A program made the translations under genes and the position numbers. 64,000 bases of DNA from Virgibacillus halodenitrificans JCM 12304. GTDB lineage: Bacteria > Bacillota > Bacilli > Bacillales > Amphibacillaceae. Below the pieces are notes generated by a model that ran no database searches, had not been told where the DNA came from, and saw nothing but the letters and a program-made list of their open reading frames with translations. Below, piece by piece: positions 19,674-27,699 of this stretch (position 1 is its first letter; each line of letters opens with the position of its first letter). The DNA is taken from positions 52,871-116,870 of the forward strand of contig NZ_BAZS01000007.1 in the NCBI RefSeq assembly GCF_001310895.1, in the 5' to 3' direction.

Positions 19674-21254
19674 ATGACACTGCAAGATGAAATGAAGAAA
19701 CGAAGAACATTTGCAATTATCTCTCACCCGGATGCGGGTAAAACAACCATGACGGAAAAATTATTATTGTATGGAAATTTAATCCGTTCTGCTGGAACTG
19801 TAAAAGGAAAAAAATCTGGTAAGTTTGCTACGTCTGACTGGATGGAAATTGAGAAACAGCGAGGTATCTCTGTTACATCGAGCGTAATGAACTTTCCTTA
19901 CCAAGGTCACCAAATTAACATTCTTGACACACCAGGCCATGAAGATTTTAGTGAAGACACATATCGTACATTAACTGCGGTGGATAGCGTAGTTATGATT
20001 ATTGATTCTACTAAAGGTATTGAGGCTCAAACGTTGAAACTATTTAAAGTATGCCGGATGCGCGGTATTCCCATTTTCACTTTTATTAATAAGCTGGACA
20101 GAGAAGGAAAAGATCCATTTGAGTTATTAGATGAAATTGAAGAAGTTTTGGATATCCAGACATGTCCGATGAATTGGCCCGCAGGTATGGGTAAACGATT
20201 TCTTGGTATATTCAATCGTCAAAAAGAAGAGTTTGTTCGGTATAACGGAGATGAAGAAGAAACAATTATTCCTTATACTGAACTGCACGCGCATTCAGAC
20301 CTTACAGAAAATGCAATGTTCCAGGATGCGAAGGAAGAGCTTGCACTGTTGGATGAGGCTGGAGATAACTTTTCATTAGACGATGTTCTTGCTGGGGAAC
20401 AGACGCCTGTGTTTTTTGGAAGTGCATTAGCTCCATTTGGTGTTGAAACATTTTTTAATACGTTTGTATCTATGGCACCAGCTCCAGGTCCAAGAAAATC
20501 GACTGAAGGTGTAGTAAGTCCAGATCACCCTGAGTTTTCTGGTTTTATATTCAAAATACAGGCGAATATGAATCCTGCACACAGAGACCGTATTGCGTTT
20601 GTGCGTGTATGTTCTGGGAAATTTGAACGTGGAATGGAAGTAAAGCTATCAAGAACAGGAAAAACAATTAAACTCGCTCAATCGCAACAATTTGTAGCAT
20701 CCTCTCGAGGGACCGTAGAAGAAGCGTATGCTGGAGATATCATTGGTATTTATGATCCTAATATTTATCGTATTGGTGACACACTTGTTACAGGTAAGGA
20801 TAAATTTGAATATGATGAACTTCCACAATTTCCACCCGAGTTATTTAAGAAAGTTACTGCTAAAAATGTAATGAAGGCAAAACAATTTAAAAAAGGACTT
20901 GAGCAGCTTGTTCAGGAGGGCGCCATCCAATTGTTTAAACGTCACAGGACAGAATCTTATATTCTTGGGGCAGTCGGTGAATTACAATATGAAGTATTTC
21001 AGTATCGTATGAAGAATGAATATAACGTGGAAGTGATGTTGGAATCTATTGGTGAACGGATTCCAAGATGGTTACAGGCAGAACAAATAGATGAGTCTCT
21101 GTTTGATGAAGGTAACTTGCTGGTGCGTGATCGGGAAGAAAATCATTTGGTATTATTCCGTAACGAATTTGCCTTGAATTGGTTTCAAGAAAAACACCCC
21201 GATATGAAGCTGATTGATCTGTTTGAAGTAAACAGCTATGATCAGACAACGTAA
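19674..21254 (+). CDS. prfC: Peptide chain release factor 3
   Basis: A 526-residue translational GTPase that removes RF1/RF2 from the ribosome after peptide release. GTPase motifs are [12 protein letters not shown] (G1), the TSSVMNF switch, DTPGHEDF (G3) and NKLD (G4), followed by the RF3-specific domains II and III ([14 protein letters not shown]). Length is normal. The start follows GAAAGGGA by 7 bases, and this site is complementary to an upstream leader segment. Monocistronic. Confidence 0.97.
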   Translation: MTLQDEMKKRRTFAIISHPDAGKTTMTEKLLLYGNLIRSAGTVKGKKSGKFATSDWMEIEKQRGISVTSSVMNFPYQGHQINILDTPGHEDFSEDTYRTLTAVDSVVMIIDSTKGIEAQTLKLFKVCRMRGIPIFTFINKLDREGKDPFELLDEIEEVLDIQTCPMNWPAGMGKRFLGIFNRQKEEFVRYNGDEEETIIPYTELHAHSDLTENAMFQDAKEELALLDEAGDNFSLDDVLAGEQTPVFFGSALAPFGVETFFNTFVSMAPAPGPRKSTEGVVSPDHPEFSGFIFKIQANMNPAHRDRIAFVRVCSGKFERGMEVKLSRTGKTIKLAQSQQFVASSRGTVEEAYAGDIIGIYDPNIYRIGDTLVTGKDKFEYDELPQFPPELFKKVTAKNVMKAKQFKKGLEQLVQEGAIQLFKRHRTESYILGAVGELQYEVFQYRMKNEYNVEVMLESIGERIPRWLQAEQIDESLFDEGNLLVRDREENHLVLFRNEFALNWFQEKHPDMKLIDLFEVNSYDQTT

Positions 21255-21321
21255 TAGTTATTCTAAAGTTACTTTGCAGCTAATTAATAACGAGCATTTT
21301 GACCTAAGTCATGCCAAAATA

Positions 21322-21490
21322 GTGTCAAAAGTCTTAATTCATGATATGATATATAATAGAAATTGAAAGTATACCGCCCCATGCTGCAACATGGAACGGT
21401 ACAATAGCTAACCTTAAATAAAAGGGTGGCACAACGTTGAACTAATCCCTCTGGAGTCTCTAAAAAGCTAGAGGGGTTAGTTTTTGTCAT
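21322..21490 (+). ncRNA. Putative antisense RNA antitoxin of the type I module
   Basis: A promoter-like TGA-TATGAT (21345-21350) with weak -35 GTGTCA at 21322-21327, plus a second TATAAT at 21352-21357, points into a short transcript. It would end at a strong hairpin, ACTAATCCCTCT (21441-21452) with AGAGGGGTTAGT (21470-21481), followed by TTTTT. It runs opposite to, and overlaps the 3' end of, the small toxin gene at 21477-21563, like RatA opposite TxpA. The 5' end and size are inferred. Confidence 0.55.
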
Positions 21491-21563
21491 TTTTATGGGC
21501 CATAATCAAAACAATCAAAGCCCCAAAAGAAATCATCAAAGTTAAAACTGATTCTACATCCAT
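21477..21563 (-). CDS. Small hydrophobic type I toxin (TxpA/BsrG-like, putative holin-like toxin)
   Basis: A 28-residue ORF: MDVESVLTLMISFGALIVL, then IMAHKNDKN. The short acidic start, the LTLMISFGALIVLI membrane helix and the charged KNDK tail match the family annotated as putative holin-like toxin. A GGGGGTGAT ribosome site lies just upstream, and an extended -10 TGT-TATAAT (complement of 21647-21652) about 85 bases upstream. The antisense hairpin RNA overlaps its 3' end. Family match is by recognition; toxicity is untested. Confidence 0.75.
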   Translation of the reverse strand: MDVESVLTLMISFGALIVLIMAHKNDKN

Positions 21564-21805
21564 CCCGCATCACCCCCTTCATACAGAATACCTGAGAGGT
21601 GACGTGTACCATACCCATCCATGGAAGCTAGTCTATTGTATGTCTAATTATAACACAACCGATCATATGTTCCTATAAAAAAGTATATGTTTACTTATAA
21701 ATTTGCAAAATTAGCATCTATTAATATGTTGTTTTAAAAAAAGAGGAATTTTGAAATATATAGAGAAGTAAGATGTTATATATTTTAAAGAGGGAGAGAA
21801 GTTAA

Positions 21806-22354
21806 ATGGCATTTCCCGAATTGGAAACTCCACGCCTTCAATTAGTAGAAATCAAAAAGAAACATATAGTCCATTATTACAATATATTATCAATGGATGA
21901 GGTTACTAGATATTATGGAATGGATCCTCTGGAAAAGGAAAGCGACGCTATAAACATGATAAACTCTTTTCGTCATAACTATGAAAGTAAACGTGGTATC
22001 CGTTGGGGAATCATTATAAGGGATACGCAAGAATTTGCTGGAACGTTAGGCTTAAATAATTTGAGTCTATGGAGTAAAAAAGCTGAACTAGGTTACGAAT
22101 TACATCCTAATTATTGGAACCAAGGGATAATTACTGAAGCTGCGAGATCAGTATTGAACTATGCATTTTCCGAGCTGGCATTAGTTCGAATGGGAGCAGT
22201 TACCTATCCGCAAAATATAGCATCAATTGCTGTGCTTGAAAAACTTGGTTTTCAAAAGGAAGGTCTACTAAGACGTTATCTTTACCAAAATAATCAGTCT
22301 CATGATGCGTATATCTTTTCTTTGCTAAATGATGAATGGGATGCTAGGGCATAA
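21806..22354 (+). CDS. GNAT family N-acetyltransferase (RimJ/RimL type)
   Basis: A 182-residue acetyl-CoA-dependent transferase. It starts TPRLQLVEIKKKH, has the RGIRWGIIIRD/FAGTLGLNN strands, the acetyl-CoA loop region YELHPNYWNQGIITEA, and VLEKLGFQKEGLLR near the end, all typical of RimJ/RimL-like enzymes that modify protein N-termini or other amines. Substrate unknown. Ribosome site AGAGGGAGAG precedes the ATG. Monocistronic. Confidence 0.9.
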   Translation: MAFPELETPRLQLVEIKKKHIVHYYNILSMDEVTRYYGMDPLEKESDAINMINSFRHNYESKRGIRWGIIIRDTQEFAGTLGLNNLSLWSKKAELGYELHPNYWNQGIITEAARSVLNYAFSELALVRMGAVTYPQNIASIAVLEKLGFQKEGLLRRYLYQNNQSHDAYIFSLLNDEWDARA

Positions 22355-22402
22355 AAAAATAGAATAAGACGAGCTTTTTTTTAGCATGATTTTGACAGTG
22401 AT

Positions 22403-22452
22403 AAAAAAGTCAGGTAATACCTCTACGGGAAGTTGAGTTACCTGACTTTTTT
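22403..22452. terminator. Convergent bidirectional terminator
   Basis: AAAAAAGTCAGGTAA pairs perfectly with TTACCTGACTTTTTT, 15 pairs, between the acetyltransferase and the CoA-disulfide reductase genes. It works for both strands. Confidence 0.9.
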
Positions 22453-22494
22453 ATTGCATTTTTACAAGGAAGTTGTTCGGACGGTTCTATTTTT

Positions 22495-24141
22495 TTACTG
22501 TAATGCTGTCTCGTATGTTTTCCATCCACCATCCAGATTTTTCACCTTAAATCCGTTCTCTGCTAAGATTCTTGCTGCTATATAACCGCGAAGTCCTACT
22601 TGACAATTCACGTAAATAGTTTCCTCTTTAGGTAAATCATCTAGTCGATCACGTAATTCGTCCAAGGGTATAGAGGTGGCACCTGTAATATGCCCGTTTT
22701 CCCATTCCTCAGGCCTACGAACATCTATTAACGTTCCACCATCTGCTAAAATACGATCAATTTCATGCCACTGAATTGTATCTACTTCTCCCTCCATGAT
22801 ATTACTTGCAACATATCCTGCCATGTTTACAGGATCTTTTGCTGAAGAATAAGGAGGGGCATAAGCTAATTCTAAATCAGGCAAGTCCTTAACAGTTAAT
22901 CCACCCTTTATTGCAGTTGCAATTACATCAATTCGCTTGTCAACACTATCTTTTCCTACTGCTTGAGCTCCATAAATAGTCCCACTCGTTTTATCAAATA
23001 TCAGTTTTAGTGCAATAGGAACTGCACCAGGGTAGTAACCGGCGTGTGAAACGGGGTGAATGTGTATCACCTCATATGGTTTACCAAGGCGATTAAGTAT
23101 CTTTTCATTATTTCCAGTCGAAGCTACTGTATAATCAAATACCTTTGCAATAGAAGTACCAAGTGTCCCATTATATTGGACGTCTTTACCGTTAATAATA
23201 TCCGCAACCAATCTACCTTGTCTATTTGCCGGCCATGCAAGTGGAATCATTGTTGGTTGTTTATTGGTAAAGTCATTCACTTCAATAGCATCGCCAATAG
23301 CAAAAATGGAAGGGTCATTCGTTTGAAGTTTTTGATTTACTTGTATGCCTCCTCGTTTGCCAGTACTTAGGCCGGCTTGTAGAGCTAGTTCATTTTCAGG
23401 TCTGACTCCAATAGATAACAGTATTAAATCTGTTTCCATTTTGTTGCCTTTTTGAGTAAGAATTGATTTACCATTATTTTCAATAGACTTGACTCCGTCA
23501 CCCAAAATAAGTTCTATTCCCTTTTCTTGCAAGTGATTGTGAATAATTGCTGCCATTTCCTTGTCAAGTGGAGCCATGACTTGTTCAGACATTTCTACTA
23601 CTGTTACTTTTATGCCTTGATCATGAAGGTTTTCAGCCATTTCAAGACCTATAAATCCTCCGCCGACAACCACTGCTTTACGAGGTAGGTGCTTATCAAT
23701 GAATGACTTTATTCTATCCGTATCTTCCATGTTTCGTAACGTGAAGAGTGTTTTTGCTTTGTCTATACCTGGGATTGGTGGGACAACAGGACGAGCTCCT
23801 GGTGAAAGAATGATTTTATCATACGTTTCTTCATAAATTTCTCCTGACTGCACATTCTTTACAAAAACTTTTTTAGCTTGCCTGTCAATTTTAATAACCT
23901 CACTAAAAATTCGAATATCCAAATTGTATCTTAATGACATATCTTTTACATTTTGCACCAGAAGCTTATCTCTGTCTGTAATTGTACCGCCAATATAGTA
24001 AGGAAGACCACAGTTGGCGAAGGAGATATACTCTCCTTTTTCAAATATAATGATATTAGATTCTTCGTTGAGTCTTCTTAAACGAGCTGCAGCAGTTGAA
24101 CCTCCTGCAACACCACCAATAATAATTATTTTCTCTGTCAT
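22495..24141 (-). CDS. CoA-disulfide reductase with C-terminal rhodanese domain
   Basis: A 548-residue fusion. The flavoprotein part has IIGGVAGGS (FAD), the single redox Cys44 in FANCGLPYYIGG, and VVGGGFIGLEMAE (NAD(P)H). The C-terminal rhodanese domain carries CQVGLRG with Cys513. This architecture (CoADR-RHD) handles CoA persulfides and polysulfides. ATG 24141 follows AAAGGAG; an in-frame GTG at 24150 is less likely. The promoter carries a persulfide-repressor-like operator, which supports a sulfur-stress role. Confidence 0.93.
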   Translation of the reverse strand: MTEKIIIIGGVAGGSTAAARLRRLNEESNIIIFEKGEYISFANCGLPYYIGGTITDRDKLLVQNVKDMSLRYNLDIRIFSEVIKIDRQAKKVFVKNVQSGEIYEETYDKIILSPGARPVVPPIPGIDKAKTLFTLRNMEDTDRIKSFIDKHLPRKAVVVGGGFIGLEMAENLHDQGIKVTVVEMSEQVMAPLDKEMAAIIHNHLQEKGIELILGDGVKSIENNGKSILTQKGNKMETDLILLSIGVRPENELALQAGLSTGKRGGIQVNQKLQTNDPSIFAIGDAIEVNDFTNKQPTMIPLAWPANRQGRLVADIINGKDVQYNGTLGTSIAKVFDYTVASTGNNEKILNRLGKPYEVIHIHPVSHAGYYPGAVPIALKLIFDKTSGTIYGAQAVGKDSVDKRIDVIATAIKGGLTVKDLPDLELAYAPPYSSAKDPVNMAGYVASNIMEGEVDTIQWHEIDRILADGGTLIDVRRPEEWENGHITGATSIPLDELRDRLDDLPKEETIYVNCQVGLRGYIAARILAENGFKVKNLDGGWKTYETALQ

Positions 24142-24158
24142 TATTACCACTCCTTTTA

Positions 24159-24203
24159 ATACCCCTGTGGGTATATTATAATTAAAGTATACTCGATTTA
24201 CAA
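24159..24203 (-). promoter_or_regulatory. CoADR promoter with CstR/CsoR-like operator
   Basis: On the minus strand TTGTAA (24198-24203) and TATAAT (24175-24180) are 17 bases apart. Directly downstream, across the expected start point, lies ATACCCCTGTGGGTAT (24159-24174), matching the ATACCCC-GGGTAT type of site bound by CstR persulfide sensors. No cstR gene is in the window, so the regulator would act in trans. Confidence 0.65.
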
Positions 24204-24211
24204 TAAAAATC

Positions 24212-24227
24212 TGTGATAAACATCACA
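24212..24227. promoter_or_regulatory. FNR/CRP-type palindrome
   Basis: TGTGA-TAAACA-TCACA is an exact match to the TGTGA-N6-TCACA consensus used by Bacillus Fnr. Its centre is about 45-47 bases before the likely start point of the DUF302 gene, whose -35 region is poor, so it could activate that gene in low oxygen. It also lies about 50 bases upstream of the CoADR start point. Confidence 0.6.
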
Positions 24228-24247
24228 TGTTTATCAAAAAAACGATT

Positions 24248-24260
24248 AGGGGTATATTAT
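24248..24260 (+). promoter_or_regulatory. DUF302 gene -10 region with CstR half-site
   Basis: AGGGGTAT overlaps the -10 TATTAT of the rightward promoter, matching one half of the operator at 24159-24174. Confidence 0.4.
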
Positions 24261-24295
24261 AAGTAGAAATCAATTTTTGAGGGGATGTTTTATAA

Positions 24296-24682
24296 ATGTT
24301 TCATTATACAATTAATACAAACCAAACGGTGGAAGAAGCTATTAAGTCACTTGAAACAAGTTTAAAGGAAGAATCATTTGGGGTCCTTTGGAATTTCGAT
24401 ATTAAGGAAACATTGCAAAATAAAGGTTTTGAATATGACCAGTCTTACCATGTTTTAGAAGTATGTAACCCAAAAGAGGCGAAAGAAATTCTATCACGTA
24501 ATCAAATGGCTGGATATTTTCTTCCATGTAAGATTGTAGTTTATGAAGATGCAGGAGAAACGAAGATTGGCATGCCTCGTCCAACAAAACTTATTGAAAT
24601 GGTTGACGATGATAAACTTAAGGATTTTGCAAATAATATAGAAAAACGTTTAATTCGATGTATGGATAATAGCATTGCATAA
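24296..24682 (+). CDS. DUF302 domain protein
   Basis: A 128-residue soluble protein with the DUF302 pattern: FHYTINTNQTVEEAIKSLETSLKEESFGVLWNF split by strands, then VCNPKEAKEILS and FLPCKIVVYED. DUF302 proteins are often found with sulfur and redox genes; the reaction is unknown. It is divergent from the CoA-disulfide reductase, sharing a 155-base regulatory region with persulfide and FNR-like sites. The start follows GAGGGG. Confidence 0.88.
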   Translation: MFHYTINTNQTVEEAIKSLETSLKEESFGVLWNFDIKETLQNKGFEYDQSYHVLEVCNPKEAKEILSRNQMAGYFLPCKIVVYEDAGETKIGMPRPTKLIEMVDDDKLKDFANNIEKRLIRCMDNSIA

Positions 24683-24695
24683 TATTTTTAATTTA

Positions 24696-24720
24696 CCGTT
24701 GCTTAATTTAAAGGCAACGG
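24696..24720 (+). terminator. Terminator after the DUF302 gene
   Basis: CCGTTGC pairs with GCAACGG, followed by TTTTTTCTTTT. Confidence 0.85.
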
Positions 24721-24784
24721 TTTTTTCTTTTTACATAATTTCTAATTACTGAGGAAGAATGAGAGTAGATTATAAGAAAGACAG

Positions 24785-25054
24785 GTGAAAAACTTGGAAA
24801 TCAATCAATCATTCAATCCAGGTGAAATTGTGTATATTATTATTCGTAATCCTCATGCTCAAGACGTTGCTCATATTCAGCAGGCAGCTGTCGTGCAAAA
24901 CCCGGAAGATGCTAATTCATTAGCTTTGTTTATTCATGAAAATTACTTTCCTTTAACAGAAGAATATGCGGTATTCTCAACAGAGGAAGAAGCTGAAGCA
25001 GCTTACCAACAAGCATTTGGTACAGTAGATTCTGGGGAGGAATTCTATGGTTAA
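24785..25054 (+). CDS. splA: SplA, regulator of spore photoproduct lyase
   Basis: An 89-residue TRAP-like protein that limits splB expression in Bacillus. It shows SFNPGEIVYIIIRNPHAQDVAHIQQAAVV, typical of SplA (fragments: FNPGEIVYIIIRNPH and VAHIQQAAVV). The start is GTG 24785 or, more consistent with an AGGTGA site 5 bases away, TTG 24794. It overlaps splB by 8 bases. Confidence 0.88.
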   Translation: MKNLEINQSFNPGEIVYIIIRNPHAQDVAHIQQAAVVQNPEDANSLALFIHENYFPLTEEYAVFSTEEEAEAAYQQAFGTVDSGEEFYG

Positions 25055-26075
25055 ACCGTTTGTCCCGCAACTCGTATACGTGGAGCCAAAAGCATTGGAA
25101 TATCCGTTAGGAAAGAAGTTGATTGAAAAATTCGAAGGTATGGGAATTGAAATTCGTCAAACCACTTCTCATAATCAGATTCGTAATTTACCAGGGGATA
25201 ATCATTTTCAAAAATATCGTACTGCAAAATCTACGTTGGTAGTAGGGCTACGTAAAACATTAAAATTTGATACTTCCAAGCCTTCCGCTGAATATGCTAT
25301 TCCTTTCGCAACAGGTTGTATGGGGCATTGTCATTATTGCTATCTCCAAACAACCATGGGGAGCAAGCCTTACATACGAACGTATGTGAACGTTGAAGAA
25401 ATTTTTGAAGCAGCAGAAGAATATATGAAAGAACGGGCGCCTGAACCAACTCGATTTGAGGCATCCTGTACATCAGATATTGTAGGTATTGACCATTTAA
25501 CACACACACTAAAACGAGCTATTGAGTATTTTGGTAAGTCCGAATATGGTCAGCTTCGATTTGTTACAAAGTTTGCGCATGTAGATCATCTGCTGGACGC
25601 AAAACATAATGGAAAAACGAGGTTTCGTTTTAGTGTAAACGATGAATATATTATTAAATACTTTGAGCCAGGTACTTCGAGACTAAATGAACGAATTGAA
25701 GCTGCAGTTAAAATTGCAGAAGCAGGCTATCCATTAGGATTTATTGTTGCTCCCATTTATCTTCATGAAGGATGGCAGGAAGGGTATAAGGAAATGTTTG
25801 AGAAGCTGGAAGCAGCTCTGCCCTCAAACGCAAAAAAAGATTTGACCTTTGAACTGATCCAACATCGATTTACGAAGCCTGCTAAGCGAGTTATTCAAGA
25901 AAATTATCCTATGACAAAATTGGAACTCGATGAATCTAAACGTAAATGGAAATGGGGGCGTTATGGTATTGGTAAGTACGTGTATACGAATGAAGAACAG
26001 GAAGATATCAAGGATACATTAGGCAGCTACATCCATACTTACTTTCCAGAAGCTAAAATTGAATATTTTACTTAA
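25047..26075 (+). CDS. splB: Spore photoproduct lyase
   Basis: A 342-residue radical-SAM enzyme that reverses the 5-thyminyl-5,6-dihydrothymine lesion in germinating spores. The 4Fe-4S cysteines are C91-MGH-C95-HY-C98, and the conserved hydrogen-donor Cys141 is present in FEASCTSDIVGIDH. Length matches Bacillus SplB. Co-transcribed with splA; the forespore promoter is not obvious to me. Confidence 0.96.
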   Translation: MVKPFVPQLVYVEPKALEYPLGKKLIEKFEGMGIEIRQTTSHNQIRNLPGDNHFQKYRTAKSTLVVGLRKTLKFDTSKPSAEYAIPFATGCMGHCHYCYLQTTMGSKPYIRTYVNVEEIFEAAEEYMKERAPEPTRFEASCTSDIVGIDHLTHTLKRAIEYFGKSEYGQLRFVTKFAHVDHLLDAKHNGKTRFRFSVNDEYIIKYFEPGTSRLNERIEAAVKIAEAGYPLGFIVAPIYLHEGWQEGYKEMFEKLEAALPSNAKKDLTFELIQHRFTKPAKRVIQENYPMTKLELDESKRKWKWGRYGIGKYVYTNEEQEDIKDTLGSYIHTYFPEAKIEYFT

Positions 26076-26078
26076 AAG

Positions 26079-26101
26079 ACGTCACTATGGTGGCGTTTTT
26101 T
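26079..26101 (+). terminator. Terminator after splB
   Basis: ACGTCAC pairs with GTGGCGT (one G-U), flanked by an AAAAG and TTTTT tract. Confidence 0.7.
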
Positions 26102-26208
26102 ATTTTAAAACAGATATTACAGGTGTGTAATCAAAAGGTAATCAGAACGTAATATTTTTGCAGAGGGAACCAAATCTTTATGAAACCTCTATTATTTAAA
26201 GGATTTTA

Positions 26209-26301
26209 TTGTTACAGAAAACTGTAGTCTTGTTATATAAGGTGAAAATAATGGTAAGAAATTGCTTTTTAAAATTATCAGAGGTTTGTGCTGTCCGGTA
26301 A
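26209..26301 (+). promoter_or_regulatory. Possible sigma-A promoter, 14-base palindrome and 16-codon leader ORF before the gvp operon
   Basis: TTGTTA (26209-26214) and TTATAT (26233-26238) are 18 bases apart and enclose the palindrome TACAGAAAACTGTA (26213-26226). Just downstream, AAGGTG precedes an ORF at 26251-26301 encoding MVRNCFLKLSEVCAVR. It could be a second, repressible promoter for the operon with a leader peptide. This is a candidate only. Confidence 0.3.
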
Positions 26302-26309
26302 AAGGCTAT
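26284..26309 (+). promoter_or_regulatory. Sigma-B-type promoter of the gas-vesicle operon
   Basis: GTTTGT (26284-26289), 14 bases, then GGCTAT (26304-26309) fits the sigma-B consensus GTTTAA-N12-15-GGGTAT at most positions. It lies about 60 bases before the first gvp start, suggesting general-stress control of gas vesicle production. Confidence 0.55.
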
Positions 26310-26370
26310 TCACTAATAAAATTTAATATTATCAAATGAATTTTTAATAATACGGAAAGCAGGTGATCTA

Positions 26371-26856
26371 ATGGCTGATGAATCATTAGAAACAGAATCA
26401 GACAATCAATCAAATGAGGTTACAAGTCAGAATAACCAGTCAGATGAAAAGTATAAAAATGGGTTATATCCTGCTGTTATTGGAGGAGTTGTTGGTGCAG
26501 GGGTAGGATTGCTTGCCAGTCCGGAAGTCAGTAAGAAGGTTGCTGGAAGAATTGGGCAATCAGAAGTCCTCCAAAGTGCGGGAAGAGAGTTACGTCGCAC
26601 AGCTCAGGAAATGGTAACCGAACAAGCGATGATTATGTTAAAGCAAAGTGCCACAAGCTCCTTAAGTAAGTATCAACAAAAATTATTGGGTGAAAGTCAG
26701 GAGACAAGCCCATCAAATAATCAAAATAAAGAAAGCAGCTCAGAGGATGGAGACGATCGTTACCAGGAATTAAAGCAGGAGAATAAGGAGTTAAACGATA
26801 ATCTTGAGCGAATTGAGGATAAATTAAACACGTTGCTAAAGGCGTTGGATAAGTAA
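26371..26856 (+). CDS. gvpP: Gas vesicle protein GvpP
   Basis: A 161-residue protein: polar N-terminus, a glycine-rich YtxH-like segment (YPAVIGGVVGAGVGLLAS), a middle amphipathic region, and a C-terminal coiled coil YQELKQENKELNDNLERI. It is the first gene of the cluster and sits where gvpP is in B. megaterium. GvpT at the far end has the same glycine segment plus coiled-coil layout, so the two look paralogous. Accessory; function unproven. Confidence 0.75.
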   Translation: MADESLETESDNQSNEVTSQNNQSDEKYKNGLYPAVIGGVVGAGVGLLASPEVSKKVAGRIGQSEVLQSAGRELRRTAQEMVTEQAMIMLKQSATSSLSKYQQKLLGESQETSPSNNQNKESSSEDGDDRYQELKQENKELNDNLERIEDKLNTLLKALDK

Positions 26857-26868
26857 TAAAGGAGGTGG

Positions 26869-27336
26869 ATGATGAGCAATAGTCCTATAAAAAAAACTGC
26901 CGGAAAATTAGCGAAAACCGCAGTGGAGAAAGCTCCAGATGAATGGAAAGAAAAAATAAAAGAAGAAGCAAAAGAAAAGTCAGTCGAAAAAATAGAGAAT
27001 AAAGTGCAGGACAAAGTGACTCAAGCATCAAATAACCTTGCTGAGGTTAAAGAGGAAAATGCTGAAAAGGTCCAAGGTAGTGCCGAGAGTGCAAAGGAAA
27101 AAACTCAGGATGCGTTGTTAACTTTAAAGGAAAAATTAAAAAAAGCGAAAGAGGCAGGAGAGGAATTTCAAGAAAAAATCTCCTCTAATGATGAGCAAAA
27201 AGGAAGTAAAGTAAAAGGTGCACATCAAATAAAAGGCGTATCAAGTATAAAAAGTGCAACTACTATTAAAGGTCCTGCAAATGTAAAAAAATCATCAGAT
27301 GTAAAATCTATTACATCAATTAAAAAAATTGGATAA
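26869..27336 (+). CDS. gvpQ: Gas vesicle protein GvpQ
   Basis: A 155-residue, highly charged, lysine/glutamate-rich protein. Residues 1-110 are helical; KTAGKLAKTAVEKAPDEWKEK and KEKLKKAKEAGEEFQEK patterns suggest amphipathic helices. The last 45 residues form short repeats ending in IK or VK (VKGAHQIKG, VSSIKSA, TTIKGPANVK, ITSIKKIG). Position after gvpP matches gvpQ. Starts behind AAGGAGGTGG. Role in vesicle assembly is not established. Confidence 0.75.
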   Translation: MMSNSPIKKTAGKLAKTAVEKAPDEWKEKIKEEAKEKSVEKIENKVQDKVTQASNNLAEVKEENAEKVQGSAESAKEKTQDALLTLKEKLKKAKEAGEEFQEKISSNDEQKGSKVKGAHQIKGVSSIKSATTIKGPANVKKSSDVKSITSIKKIG

Positions 27337-27361
27337 ACACATGATGAGAGGAGAATGAAAC

Positions 27362-27622
27362 ATGGCTGTACAAAAGACTGCAGATAGTTCAAGTTTAGCA
27401 GAGGTGATTGATCGTATCCTGGACAAAGGAATTGTTATTGATGCATATGCAAGAGTATCCGTGGTAGGTATTGAGATTTTAACTGTAGAAGCAAGAGTGG
27501 TTATTGCGAGTGTGGACACTTGGTTACGTTATGCGGAAGCTGTTGGCTTGCTTCGTGACGAGGTAGAAGAAGAAGGATTACCACAGCAAAGCAATGAGAG
27601 AAATGCACAGTTCAGTATTTAA
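27362..27622 (+). CDS. gvpA: Gas vesicle structural protein GvpA/GvpB
   Basis: The 86-residue main shell subunit. The core [19 protein letters not shown] followed by [18 protein letters not shown] and [18 protein letters not shown] is diagnostic of GvpA. It polymerises into the hydrophobic-lined rib of the gas vesicle wall. B. megaterium has two copies (A and B); only this one is present here, at the gvpB position. A hairpin right after it may keep its mRNA level above that of the downstream genes. Confidence 0.97.
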   Translation: MAVQKTADSSSLAEVIDRILDKGIVIDAYARVSVVGIEILTVEARVVIASVDTWLRYAEAVGLLRDEVEEEGLPQQSNERNAQFSI

Positions 27623-27633
27623 TGTAGTTCCTA

Positions 27634-27667
27634 TGAAGGGATCTTCCCTAACAGGGTGATCCCTTCA
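27634..27667 (+). terminator. Hairpin after gvpA (partial terminator or mRNA stabiliser)
   Basis: TGAAGGGATC pairs perfectly with GATCCCTTCA over a 14-base loop, followed by ACTTTT. It lies inside the operon right after the structural gene, where partial termination would favour shell protein over assembly proteins. Confidence 0.65.
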
Positions 27668-27699
27668 ACTTTTAAGAATAACGAATCAGGAGGAAGACA

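Noticed and set aside
21405..21490. T-box-like riboswitch (AAGGGTGGCACAACG followed by a terminator hairpin)
   Set aside because: There is no long leader with a specifier stem and no aminoacyl-tRNA or amino-acid gene downstream on the plus strand. The hairpin is better explained by the toxin-antitoxin locus.
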